Positions 1 to 7,632 of a stretch of DNA of 64,000 nucleotides are shown in pieces; the first letter of the stretch is position 1; each line of letters opens with the position of its first letter. The stretch lies in the NCBI RefSeq assembly GCF_947581785.1, contig NZ_CANPVO010000023.1:1-64000 (forward strand). The letters are read 5' to 3'. The notes below the pieces were generated by a model, which was given only the letters and a program-made list of their open reading frames with translations, had not been told where the DNA came from and made no database searches. A program made the position numbers and the translations under genes. The stretch comes from Candidatus Palauibacter polyketidifaciens. GTDB taxonomy: Bacteria > Gemmatimonadota > Gemmatimonadetes > Palauibacterales > Palauibacteraceae.

Positions 1-44
1 CCCGTAAGTTCAATGGATCACAACAGATCCGCGCGGGATGGCAA

Positions 45-302
45 ATGCTGGCCCAACTCCTGTTCTCCGTCGTCATGGCCGGCGCCATGCTCTGGCTCTT
101 CGTGGGCTTCGCGTCAGCCGAAATGGCGGATATGTCGGGCGGCTTCGACGCCTTCGTGCGGCGCGCGTGGACCTTCTACGCCATCGGCATCGTCTGGGGC
201 GTCGGCACCTTCGCCTGGCTCGTCGTGAACGCGATCGAGGTCCCGAAGCTCATCGCAGAACACAACGTCCAACTCCACGCCCGCATCTTCGGCTCCGGGT
301 AG
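45..302 (+). CDS. small two-TM membrane protein, hypothetical
   Basis: An 85-residue ORF that I do not recognise as a named family. Residues about 1-25 and 45-65 are hydrophobic and would form two transmembrane helices, separated by a short loop that begins EMADMSGG and carries Arg-Arg; the tail is polar. It faces away from the RHH and ketosynthase genes and stands alone at the window edge. The size and helix pattern fit a small inner-membrane protein. An alternative is that it is a chance ORF, but the clear hydrophobic and polar alternation argues for a real gene. Confidence 0.6.
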   Translation: MLAQLLFSVVMAGAMLWLFVGFASAEMADMSGGFDAFVRRAWTFYAIGIVWGVGTFAWLVVNAIEVPKLIAEHNVQLHARIFGSG

Positions 303-332
303 CCGCTCGCGCCGTTCCGGTGCAGGCCCCGG

Positions 333-569
333 CTACGCACCATCCAGGACATCGTAAAGCGCCTTCCGGTCGGAGATGTCGGCGTTGGGCGGCACGTGTC
401 CCGTGACGGTCTTCAGGTCGAGCTTGAAGGCCGGGCGCTTCCGGCCGTCGTCCCTGAGCTTCGTGCGCAACGCATCCTCTACGAACCGCGCAAGCGAAAT
501 GCCCTCGCGGACCGCCCGGGTCCTGGCTCTCCTCAGGATCTGATCGTTCAGTTCAAGCGTGGTCTTCAT
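333..569 (-). CDS. ribbon-helix-helix antitoxin-like protein (orphan)
   Basis: A 78-residue protein whose first 40 residues (KTTLELNDQILRRARTRAV, then EGISLARFVEDALR) match the ribbon-helix-helix DNA-binding fold of CopG/VapB-type antitoxins: an N-terminal beta strand followed by two helices. The C-terminal half (residues 45-78) is charged and probably disordered, as in antitoxin tails that wrap a toxin. It starts 11 bp after the ketosynthase stop and could be co-transcribed with it. No PIN or RelE toxin ORF follows on the same strand, so it looks like an orphan antitoxin or stand-alone regulator. Confidence 0.7.
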   Translation of the reverse strand: MKTTLELNDQILRRARTRAVREGISLARFVEDALRTKLRDDGRKRPAFKLDLKTVTGHVPPNADISDRKALYDVLDGA

Positions 570-580
570 CAGACTCTCCG

Positions 581-1846
581 TCAGTTGTCGTCCCAGCGGC
601 GGATGGCCAGGCAGGCGTTATGCCCTCCGAAGGCGAAGGAGTTCGACAGGGCCGCCGAAACGGGGCGCTCGATGGGGCCGGCGTGCGCGTAGTCGAGATC
701 GCACTCGGGATCCGCCTCCTCGAAGTTGATCGTGGGAGGGATCACGCCGTGCCTGCAGACGAGCATGGAGATCACGGCTTCGATCCCCCCGGCGGCCCCG
801 AGCGGGTGGCCCGTCATCGACTTCGTCGCGCCCACCACGATCGACCGCGCGTGATCGCCCAGCACTTCCTTTATGGCCTGCGTCTCGGCCGCGTCCCCGA
901 CCGGCGTCGCGGTCCCGTTCGCATTGATGTAACCGATGTCGCCGGGTGCGAGGCCGGCGTCTTCGAGCGCCTGCTGCATGGCCAGCCGCGCGCCGACGCC
1001 GTCCGGGGCAGGGGCCGTCATGTGATAGGCGTCCGCGCTCTGCCCGAAGCCCGCGATCTCCCCCAGGATCTCCGCGCCGCGCGCCCTCGCGTGCTCCAGT
1101 TCCTCGAGGATCAGCATGCCCGAGCCCTCCCCGAGCACGAATCCGTCGCGGCGGGCGTCGAAGGGGCGGCAGGCTCTCTCCGGATCGTCGTTCCGCGTCG
1201 ACATCGACCCCATCGACGCGAAGCCGGCCACCGCGAGCGGCGTGATGGCGGACTCGGTGCCGCCGGCGATCATCACATCGGTCTCTCCCCTCCGGATCGA
1301 GCGGAAGGCGAGCCCGAGCGAGTGGCCACCGGAAGCACAGGCCGACACCGCCGCGTAGTTGGGGCCGCGCGCGCCGTACAGGATCGACAGCAGTCCGACG
1401 GTCATGTCCGGGATGAACATCGGTATGAGCAGAGGCGAGACGAATCGCGGTCCCTTCGACAGGAGTTTTTTGTGCTGTGCCTCCAGGAGCGGGAGCCCGC
1501 CGACCGCGACGCCGACGACGACCCCCGTCCGGTCCGGAGGCAGGTGGGCGAGCCCGTCGCCGAACCCGGCCTGTTCCATGGCCTGCGTCGCCGCGGCAAT
1601 GGCCAACTGCAGGAAGCGGTCGGCGCGCCGCGCCCCCTTCCGGTCCAGATACTGGAGGGGATCGAAGCCCTTCACCTCGCAGGCGAAGCGGACGGGCTGG
1701 CCGGACGGATCGAACTGCGTGATCGGCCCCGCGCCGCTCTCGCCCCGCAGAAGCGCAGCCCAGGTGTCATCCGCATCGAGGCCGACGGATGTGACCATCC
1801 CGACGCCCGTGATCGCGACGCGCCTTTTCGCATCCGTGTGGATCAA
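581..1846 (-). CDS. fabF: beta-ketoacyl-ACP synthase, FabF-like, with altered catalytic His
   Basis: A thiolase-fold ketosynthase of about 421 residues, the usual FabF length, which would condense malonyl-ACP with acyl-ACP in fatty-acid or related synthesis. The nucleophile is Cys170 in SACASG; Lys342 and His347 lie in TKSMTGH; the C-terminal glycine loop is NSFAFGGHN. The first catalytic His (normally NAHGTS) is Asn310 here (NANGTAT), read directly from an AAC codon. I prefer the TTG start at 1846, preceded by GGAG 9 bases upstream, over the GTG at 1885, which lacks a ribosome site and would add 13 atypical residues. No ACP or other fab gene is adjacent, so its pathway is not fixed by context. 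Confidence 0.85.
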   Translation of the reverse strand: MIHTDAKRRVAITGVGMVTSVGLDADDTWAALLRGESGAGPITQFDPSGQPVRFACEVKGFDPLQYLDRKGARRADRFLQLAIAAATQAMEQAGFGDGLAHLPPDRTGVVVGVAVGGLPLLEAQHKKLLSKGPRFVSPLLIPMFIPDMTVGLLSILYGARGPNYAAVSACASGGHSLGLAFRSIRRGETDVMIAGGTESAITPLAVAGFASMGSMSTRNDDPERACRPFDARRDGFVLGEGSGMLILEELEHARARGAEILGEIAGFGQSADAYHMTAPAPDGVGARLAMQQALEDAGLAPGDIGYINANGTATPVGDAAETQAIKEVLGDHARSIVVGATKSMTGHPLGAAGGIEAVISMLVCRHGVIPPTINFEEADPECDLDYAHAGPIERPVSAALSNSFAFGGHNACLAIRRWDDN

Positions 1847-1892
1847 GCTGATCGTCTCCAGCCGCCTTCCCGTTCCGCACCTCACCGCGATG

Positions 1893-1928
1893 GGGGGAGA
1901 TAATACAGTGACGCGGAAGGCCTGACAT
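1893..1928 (-). promoter_or_regulatory. putative promoter of the fabF-like gene
   Basis: On the minus strand a TATTAT -10 hexamer (1900-1905) lies 17 bases after ATGTCA (1923-1928), which matches four of six bases of TTGACA. Transcription would begin near 1893, leaving about 45 bases of leader before the TTG start at 1846, but only about 8 bases before the alternative GTG at 1885. This supports the TTG start. The assignment rests on pattern only. Confidence 0.4.
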
Positions 1929-2198
1929 GGCCCCCGGAGATGGCGGCGTTTGGAGGGAGTGGGATGGGCTTCCTCACGCTGCGGGCGCTACGTCTCACCA
2001 CGGGGTCAGAATCGCTTTCGAGATGCTGTCCTCCTGACAGCAACAGCGCAGTGAGTGCGAACGGAGGCCCACGCTGGGATTCAGCCCGGCGCGTGCGACC
2101 GCTTTCTTGTTACAAAGTCACGGACCAGCAAGCGGCTTACAACGCACGGGAAGGATCTCTCGGAGGGGGTAGCAGCGGAGCCTCCGTAATACCAGATT
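1929..2198. other. non-coding stretch, no feature recognised
   Basis: Between the fabF promoter and the frameshifted secreted protein there is no ORF with plausible codon structure, no tRNA-like fold and no strong hairpin that I can see. Its composition is less GC-rich than the flanking genes, for example around the run CTTGTTACAAAGTCACGG near 2104-2121. Confidence 0.4.
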
Positions 2199-2677
2199 CT
2201 ACTGGGGTTCGTGCCCGCGGAACATCAGCAGGTACACGGTTCGCGCCAGCGTTTCACCCGGCGCGGTCGGGTTGCCGCTGCCGCTCCGCTGTATGGTGCC
2301 AAGCCAGCCCCCCAATGGATGAAGCCGGGGACTTGCCCGGCCGCCAGCCCGGTCCAGTTCGTGCACGGAGGGTGCTCGGCCGCGATGTTGTATCTTGCGA
2401 TCAGATTATCCAACGGCCTGCCGGATCCGTTGTGGACGGAGAGATCGAGTTGCCACACATCGACGGGTTGGCCGTGGTTCGCCTTCTTGCGCTCATACTC
2501 GGTCGGGGTCTCCACTTGCTCCAGGACATTGCACGTCGCAGCCCCGTACTGCAGGACGCGCGCGCTGCCGCGCAGCTCGATCCCCTCCAGCTCGAGGAGA
2601 GGCTGCGCGTGTGCCGGTCCCGCCATGAGCGAGAACAGCGCCACCGTCGCCATCCACGCCCGGTCCAATCGAATCAT
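2199..2677 (-). pseudogene. frameshifted secreted protein of unknown function
   Basis: From the ATG at 2677 the protein begins with a clean Sec signal peptide (IRLDRAW, hydrophobic ATVALFSLMAG, cleavage after AHA), then about 100 ordered residues with two cysteines (TCNV, PPCTNW). At the run of six C on the plus strand (2308-2313) the frame breaks and the tail becomes Arg-rich nonsense. One extra C would join it to another frame reading GWLGTIQRSG through APGETLARTVYLLMF, ending at TAG 2199-2201 and giving about 159 residues. The strand order suggested by the sequence looks like a small beta-rich secreted domain. The break is either a true frameshift or a homopolymer sequencing error. I do not know the family function. 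Confidence 0.65.
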
Positions 2678-2955
2678 GGCGCCTCCGGAACATTGTCGTC
2701 CGACGGCGCATCGCATCCGGCCAGGCGCCGCACGAACCGACCGTATCGACCATGGTTCCAATGCCTAAGCGAATGGCTGTTGGCGCACCATTGTCCAAAT
2801 GGGGTAGATGGGTTTGTGGCGGCACCGGCCGTGACGGGGTGTGCCGCCTGACACCGCCTGAATATCGGTTGACCCGACCTGGTTGGCGCCCACAGGATTT
2901 CGGTGTTGCTTGGCGTTCTCGTCCCCTTCAGCCAGATTCCGCCGCGAGGTTCAGT

Positions 2956-4182
2956 ATGCCTGCACCTTCGAGCAAGGACTCCGTGAGGGTCGCGAGAACG
3001 TTGAAGTCCGGATTGACGCATGCCGATCCGGGCTCCGGTTTCGTCCTGGCCGCGCTGATCGGCCTTTGGGTTGCGGCGTGCGGAGGCGAATCGACAGCCC
3101 CTCCGCCCCCGCCTCCGCCCCCACCGCCGGCGCCGGTAGCGCCGGTCCAGGTAGGCACGATCCCCAATCAAGCGGTCGGGACCGGGCAGACCGCGACCCT
3201 CGACGTATCCTCCTACTTCCGCGATCCCGATGGCGGTGCGCTCACGTACACGGCCGCTTCATCGGCGGCAGCGGTAGTCTCGGTCTCGCTGTCCGGCAGC
3301 ACTCTGACGATCGTCGGGGTCGCTGAGGGAACCTCGACGGTGACGGTAACGGCCAGGGACCCGGGCGGGCTCACGGCCGCGCAGAGTTTCGAGGTGACGG
3401 TGGAGACGCCGAACCGGGCCCCCGAGCCCGTGGGGACGGTCCCAAGCCGGAACGTGGAAGCGGGACAGACGGAGACCCTCGATATCTCCCCCTACTTCAG
3501 TGATCCCGATGGAGATGCGCTGACCTACACGGCCGCTTCCTCGGCCGCCGCCATCCTCTCGGTCTCGATCTCGGGTAGTACCGTGACGATGGTGGGGGTG
3601 GCGGAGGGAACTTCGACGGTGACGGTAACGGCCAGGGACCCGGACGGGCTCACGGCCGAGCAGAGTCTCCAGGTGACGGTGGAGACGCCGAACCGGGCCC
3701 CGGAGCCCGTGGGGACGATCCCGGGCCAGACCGTGGAAGCGGGACAGACGGAAACCCTGGACGTCTCTCCCTACTTCCGCGACCCCGATGGAGATGCGCT
3801 CACCTACACGGCCGCTTCCTCGGCCGCCGCCATCCTCTCGGTCTCGATCTCGGGCAGCACCCTGACGATGGCGGGGGTCGCCGAAGGGAACGCGACGGTG
3901 ACGGTGACGGCCCGCGATCCGGGTGGCCTCACCGCCGAGCAGTCAGCCAGCGTGGCCGTCAGTTCCGAGTCCGACTTCGTACCGCTCAGTGTGCTGACGA
4001 TCACCCGCAGCGGAGGCATCAGATTCGGCGGCATCAGCGTTGGGACGGGCTGCTTTCAAGTCTCCGCCATAACCCTCAACGGCGTGACCTACACCGTTCA
4101 CTGGAGCGAGTGGCAGATCTTGAGTGGCTCGGACTGGAACCAGGTCTCCGGGACGCGCAGGGACGGTCGCGTCTGCGGCTAA
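2956..4182 (+). CDS. lipoprotein with three cadherin-like repeats, cut by in-frame TAA
   Basis: The start at 2956 has GAGG 6 bases upstream and gives an N-terminus with a hydrophobic stretch and lipobox LWVAAC, so the protein is a lipoprotein. A run of ten prolines follows the Cys as a spacer. Then come three nearly identical 93-residue units (QTxTLDxSxYFxDPDGxALTYTA, then EGTSTVTVTARDPGGLTA), typical of dystroglycan-type cadherin/Ig-like surface repeats with calcium-binding DPDG loops. A distinct C-terminal domain starts near residue 345 but is cut at TAA 4180-4182. The same frame stays open to 5016. An upstream ATG at 2752 exists but precedes no signal peptide. A longer ancestral protein of 686 residues is likely. 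Confidence 0.75.
   Translation: MPAPSSKDSVRVARTLKSGLTHADPGSGFVLAALIGLWVAACGGESTAPPPPPPPPPPAPVAPVQVGTIPNQAVGTGQTATLDVSSYFRDPDGGALTYTAASSAAAVVSVSLSGSTLTIVGVAEGTSTVTVTARDPGGLTAAQSFEVTVETPNRAPEPVGTVPSRNVEAGQTETLDISPYFSDPDGDALTYTAASSAAAILSVSISGSTVTMVGVAEGTSTVTVTARDPDGLTAEQSLQVTVETPNRAPEPVGTIPGQTVEAGQTETLDVSPYFRDPDGDALTYTAASSAAAILSVSISGSTLTMAGVAEGNATVTVTARDPGGLTAEQSASVAVSSESDFVPLSVLTITRSGGIRFGGISVGTGCFQVSAITLNGVTYTVHWSEWQILSGSDWNQVSGTRRDGRVCG
3151..3987 (+). repeat. three tandem 279-bp coding repeats
   Basis: Units begin at 3151, 3430 and 3709, each 279 bp (93 codons), and encode the cadherin-like repeats of the lipoprotein. Units two and three are nearly identical over long DNA stretches (for example around GAGACGCCGAACCGGGCCCC at 3401 and 3680), indicating recent duplication or gene conversion. 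Exact 279-bp spacing keeps the reading frame. Confidence 0.85.
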
Positions 4183-5016
4183 GACCTTGCTGCGGCGGCG
4201 CCGGGCGAGTACCGGCTCGCCGGGGAGATGTCCCTCAACGGAGTCCGCGGACGCTACAGGAGTTCGAACACGGTGACCGTCGGGGAAGGAGGAGGAGCGA
4301 GCTTCCGGGACGACTTCGACTCCAGCGCCAGCCTGGACGACTGGAGTGTCCAGCTGAACGCCGACGTTGAAGTGGCCGGCGGCTTGCTGCGCATTACCAA
4401 CAATCGGGACGGTTTCGTCGGGCTGGTCGGGCGAGACCTGGACGATCCTCTGACTTCCTGGACGCTAAGCGTGAGCATGGGTCGTGCCCAGCGGGACGGT
4501 CTCGCCGGAGTGTGGTGGGGCACGGGTATCCGGCGCTACCCACGGATGTCGTTCAACGTTGGACCGCTCGGCGAAACGAACTTCTCCACGTGGTTATGGG
4601 ACGATGACCAGGAAACCTGGCTTCGGTTGACGGATCTCAGCGGCCACTCCGACGCCATCAACGTGGGCCCCGATGAACTGACGGAGATCACCCTCGGCTG
4701 GGATGGCGAAGAAGTGTTCGTGCGTGCCGGGGACACGGATCTGCTCCGCGGTGAACCGGACGAAACGCTGGCCGCGATCATGGGGCACATTTTCTTCGTG
4801 ATCCTGACGATGGAGGGCGACGTGGGCCGGACGGCGTTGTTCGACTGGGTGGAAGTGACCGGCACCGTGGCCAGCGCCGACATGGCGGATGGCGCGCGAC
4901 CGGCTCTCCCGACCGAAGTCCGGCGCGTGGCCAGGGACCCGGCGGACTCGAACACGGCAACCGACCGCGGGTTGAGTCTTCGCACCGGGAAGCTCCGGCC
5001 CGGTAGGAACCGCTAG
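4183..5016 (+). pseudogene. C-terminal part of the same surface protein, downstream of the stop
   Basis: This stretch is in the same frame as the repeat lipoprotein and continues its sense directly: after the TAA the codons read DLAAAAPGEYRLAGEMSLNG. The domain from about 4300 (FRDDFDSSASLDDWSVQ, later LTSWTLSVSMGRAQRDGLAGVWWG) resembles a concanavalin/LamG-like jelly-roll that might bind carbohydrate. An internal ATG at 4228 could start a separate 262-residue protein, but it lacks any signal peptide and begins mid-domain. I therefore read it as the severed C-terminus. Readthrough or tRNA suppression is a less likely alternative. Confidence 0.65.
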
Positions 5017-5027
5017 CTCAGCCCAGG

Positions 5028-5155
5028 ACGTGGGCTTACGCCCTACTTCTAACGGAGGGGGTGGGATTGGCTTCCCCCCGCTCCGCGGGGCTCGCCGAGC
5101 TCGCTCACTTCGTTCGCTCGGTTCGAACCCACGTGGGCTTACGCCCTACTTCTAA
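5028..5155 (-). repeat. decayed tandem copies of the tRNA-Ser 3' half with a palindromic insert
   Basis: Downstream of tRNA-Ser a 48-bp unit made of its variable arm, T arm and 3' acceptor strand plus the trailer is duplicated. The segment 5028-5068 reappears exactly at 5131-5171. In the distal copy the T-loop is split after GGGATT by a 55-bp insert (5069-5123) rich in inverted repeats: CCCCGC TCC GCGGGG at 5076-5090, and CCGAGC/GCTCGG at 5095-5121. Removing the insert restores two exact head-to-tail copies. These copies lack the 5' half of a tRNA and cannot be functional. Confidence 0.8.
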
Positions 5156-5239
5156 CGGAGGGGGTGGGATTCGAACCCACGTGGGCTTACGCCCGCCGGT
5201 TTTCAAGACCGGTGCATTCAGCCGCTCTGCCACCCCTCC
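5156..5239 (-). tRNA. tRNA-Ser (TGA)
   Basis: The minus strand folds as a class II tRNA: acceptor GGAGGGG paired with CCCCTCC and discriminator G, a D arm containing GCAGAGCGGCTGAATGC, anticodon loop CTTGAAA with anticodon TGA between CCGGT and ACCGG, a long variable arm (GGGCGTAAGCCC) and T arm GTGGGTTCGAATCCCAC. It decodes UCA. The 3' CCA is not encoded. It is the last gene of a three-tRNA cluster. Confidence 0.95.
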
Positions 5240-5527
5240 GGACGACGCGGTCGCCCGCGCATCGAGGCACCGCGCCGACGGCAAGGTAATGCGCCCGGAG
5301 CCGCGATTCCATTAAGGTCGGGCGCTTCAGGTGTCGGGGGTGAGGGTGATCCGGTAGCGGACGACCCGACACTGCGGCGACCGGCACCTTCGGGCTTCGA
5401 ATTGAAGGATGGCCTCAGATCGGCGGGTCCCGACGGAATGCCGGCAACGGTCACGGGGACCTTCTCCGGTGCACGGGCCGAGGGAGAGGGGGGCCGCCGA
5501 TAGGCGGAGCCCGGCGACGGGCGAAGA

Positions 5528-5600
<73 letters not shown>

Positions 5601-5652
5601 GCGGCCGCATGTTGCGGCTGCCGTACGTCGTTGCGGCTGCTGCGTGCTTCAA

Positions 5653-5726
5653 TGGGGCGGGAGGGACTTGAACCCCCGACTTCTGCGATGTGAACGCAGC
5701 GCTCTGGCCAGCTGAGCTACCGCCCC
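5653..5726 (-). tRNA. tRNA-Val (CAC)
   Basis: A cloverleaf on the minus strand: acceptor GGGGCGG with CCGCCCC and discriminator A, D arm GCTCAGCTGGCCAGAGC, anticodon arm CTGCG-TTCACAT-CGCAG giving anticodon CAC, and T arm GGGGGTTCAAGTCCCTC. It decodes GUG. CCA is not encoded. It is the first gene of the tRNA cluster, just after a good promoter. Confidence 0.95.
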
Positions 5727-5744
5727 TGTCAGTCCCCTCACGGG

Positions 5745-5781
5745 GCCAGCGATGTTACACGGAGGTCCCGTCTCCTGTCAA
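5745..5781 (-). promoter_or_regulatory. putative promoter of the Val-Gly-Ser tRNA cluster
   Basis: On the minus strand a perfect TTGACA (5776-5781) is followed after 18 bases by TAACAT (5752-5757). Initiation near 5745 would give a leader of about 18 bases before tRNA-Val. Strength and position suit a stable-RNA operon. Confidence 0.55.
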
Positions 5782-5840
5782 AGCTGAGGGCGGTGCTGCG
5801 GGGGGATCGGCGCGGGGCGCTCGGCGGATCTCCCGGCGGG

Positions 5841-6845
5841 TCAGCTCCGCCAGGGCGTGAGCAGCTTGAAGAAGGCGTCCGTGTTGTCCTGCACGAACTC
5901 GCGCACGCTCTTCTCCGTGTTCGCCCGGGTGGAGATGTAGCACTGCTGGCACGCGTTCTGTTTCGTGAACTTCTCCAGCATGTCCTCCTGCCGGTCGAAG
6001 TACGCCATCACCATCGCGCACGGCGTGAGCCTTCCGTCCGGGTTGATGACGAGGAAGCGGCGGCCCGCCTGGCACCCGGGGATCCCTTCCTCCGTCAGAA
6101 ACCGGTGGAATTTCCACAGCACGCGAGGCGTCGTGTAGACCGGATATCCGGCGGCGCGCAGATCGATGACCTCCTGCAGGCTGTCGGCCAGCCCGTCCAG
6201 CCCGTCCCCCTCGATGAGCCCGTCCCGGTCCTGCACCCGCAGGTGCGTATAGACGGAGAAGTTGATCGGCACGCCCCAGTCCTTCGCCACGCGCACCATG
6301 TCTCCGATGTCCCGGTAGTTCCACGCGGTGATGCACACGTTGAGCAGAATGTCGTCCGTGTCCGTGCTCTGGCGGCGGATCTCGGGAACCACGCGGGCCA
6401 TGCGGTCGAACAGGCCGGGAATGCGGCGAAACTCGTCGTGTCTTTCGTCGGGGAAGTCGAGCGAGGTCGACAACTGGTGCATCCCGCTGTCCTTGAGACG
6501 GAAGAAGCGTTCCGGCGTGAGGTTCGACGCGTTCGTGACCACGATCATCCAGGGCAGCCCGCCCTTGTTCGTCATCGCGTCGACGATGTCGTACACGTCT
6601 CCGCGCGCGAGCGGTTCCCCTCCGGAAGCGTGCGACACGACGGGCCGAAGCTCCCGGCAGATCGCCGCGTACTCCGCCGCCCCGAGGCGCTCCTCCTTGA
6701 TGGGTCCGCCCCAGTTGCAATGCCAGCAGTTCGCCGTGCAGGCGTGCGTGATCTCGAACGAGACGGAGAGCGGCTTGTTCTGCATCCGGTTGCGGATGCC
6801 CCGCGCGAGCATGCGTGCGGCCATGGCTCCGGAGATGTTCGGCAT
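5841..6845 (-). CDS. radical SAM protein with SPASM-like C-terminus
   Basis: A 334-residue radical SAM enzyme. Cys36, Cys40 and Cys43 (CTANCWHC) form the CX3CX2C cluster motif, and ASGGEPL is the SAM-contacting GGE motif. The C-terminal part carries extra cysteines in GCQAGRRF, TPCAMV and ACQQCYIS, consistent with a SPASM/twitch domain binding auxiliary iron-sulfur clusters. Such enzymes often modify peptides or act in cofactor synthesis, but no precursor peptide or partner enzyme is nearby, so the substrate is unknown. It begins 13 bp after the VTT membrane protein and is probably co-transcribed with it. Confidence 0.85.
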   Translation of the reverse strand: MPNISGAMAARMLARGIRNRMQNKPLSVSFEITHACTANCWHCNWGGPIKEERLGAAEYAAICRELRPVVSHASGGEPLARGDVYDIVDAMTNKGGLPWMIVVTNASNLTPERFFRLKDSGMHQLSTSLDFPDERHDEFRRIPGLFDRMARVVPEIRRQSTDTDDILLNVCITAWNYRDIGDMVRVAKDWGVPINFSVYTHLRVQDRDGLIEGDGLDGLADSLQEVIDLRAAGYPVYTTPRVLWKFHRFLTEEGIPGCQAGRRFLVINPDGRLTPCAMVMAYFDRQEDMLEKFTKQNACQQCYISTRANTEKSVREFVQDNTDAFFKLLTPWRS

Positions 6846-6858
6846 CCGATCAACCCTG

Positions 6859-7497
6859 CTAGAGGCGGCTCGCCTTCCAACGCTTGTATCCCGCGGGGAT
6901 GGCCTTCACGAGGTACAGCGCGAAGACCACGGCGACGCATGCGATCAGCACCCAGTTCGGGATCGGAATCGTCGCCCCGAGGAGAGCGAGAAGGTAATAG
7001 CGGGGAAAACGGGCGACCACCAGCGCCGCGACCCACTTCCACATGGGGTACTGGATCGAGAACGCGAGGAACTTGAAGGGGAAGAAGGGGATGGGCGCGA
7101 AGCCGGTCGCCACGATGGTGGCGAAGGGCCACTTCATGAACCAGGAGATCGCCTTGCGGTAGAACCTCTTGCGCTTGTAGGCCCGGATGTTCTGCAGGTT
7201 GAGGAGGGGGACGAAGACGAGGTGGTCCATGACCCCCGCAATCGCCGTGCCCAGCGTAGCCCACGCCGCGGCGAGCCACAGGTCCGCGACCTTCCCGAAG
7301 TAGATGAGGACGGGCTCGTGGGGGAAGACGGAGATCGCCGTGTTGGCCGGGATGGAGTAGAAGGCGAGATACAGGTAACTGTCGGATTGGAAGTCGCGCA
7401 GGAGGAGGATCGACGTCGTGATGCCGATCGCGATCATCAGTCCGCCGCAGATCCAGACCGCCGGACCGATGGGTGTGTCGATCTGATCCTGTCGCAA
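6859..7497 (-). CDS. VTT/DedA-like membrane protein
   Basis: A 212-residue protein with hydrophobic segments near residues 12-32, 40-60, 75-100, 125-150 and 165-200. The central part resembles the VTT (SNARE-associated/DedA) family: GTAIAGVMDHLVFV, a basic stretch (YKRKRFYRK), and a TGFAPIPFFPFKFLA segment that fits the re-entrant loop with its conserved proline pairs. Members act in lipid scrambling or transport at the inner membrane. The TTG start has GGAG 6 bases upstream. The radical SAM gene follows after 13 bp, hinting at a lipid- or envelope-linked role. Confidence 0.7.
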   Translation of the reverse strand: MRQDQIDTPIGPAVWICGGLMIAIGITTSILLLRDFQSDSYLYLAFYSIPANTAISVFPHEPVLIYFGKVADLWLAAAWATLGTAIAGVMDHLVFVPLLNLQNIRAYKRKRFYRKAISWFMKWPFATIVATGFAPIPFFPFKFLAFSIQYPMWKWVAALVVARFPRYYLLALLGATIPIPNWVLIACVAVVFALYLVKAIPAGYKRWKASRL

Positions 7498-7632
7498 ACC
7501 GCTCTCCGCCGTAGCTTTGTGTCCCGCGGCACGGCCGGGTTTCCGACCAAGTTACCGCCACCCGACCCGCAGTGCCCGGCGACGACGCGCGAGGAGGAGG
7601 ATTCGATCGGCGATCAGCGCAACGACACCCGG

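Noticed and set aside
333-1846. Complete toxin-antitoxin pair made of the RHH protein and a neighbour
   Set aside because: The flanking genes are a ketosynthase and a divergent membrane protein; no PIN or RelE-like ORF was found beside it.
620-1903. A 427-codon open frame opposite the ketosynthase
   Set aside because: It mirrors the real gene, has Arg/Gly-rich composition and no domain or start signal. Such frames occur opposite nearly every gene here because of the high GC content.
3094-3126. Proline-coding CCN run as a CRISPR-like or simple regulatory repeat
   Set aside because: It encodes the ten-Pro spacer after a lipobox, and no spacer-repeat structure is present.
4228-5016. A separate 262-residue gene starting at ATG 4228
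   Set aside because: The ATG lies inside a domain and has no signal peptide. The frame joins that of the upstream lipoprotein across one TAA.
5028-5171. Direct repeats at a tRNA-Ser 3' end as attachment sites of an integrated element
   Set aside because: The repeats are only about 100 bp apart and enclose a 55-bp palindromic insert with no integrase or cargo. A local duplication fits better.
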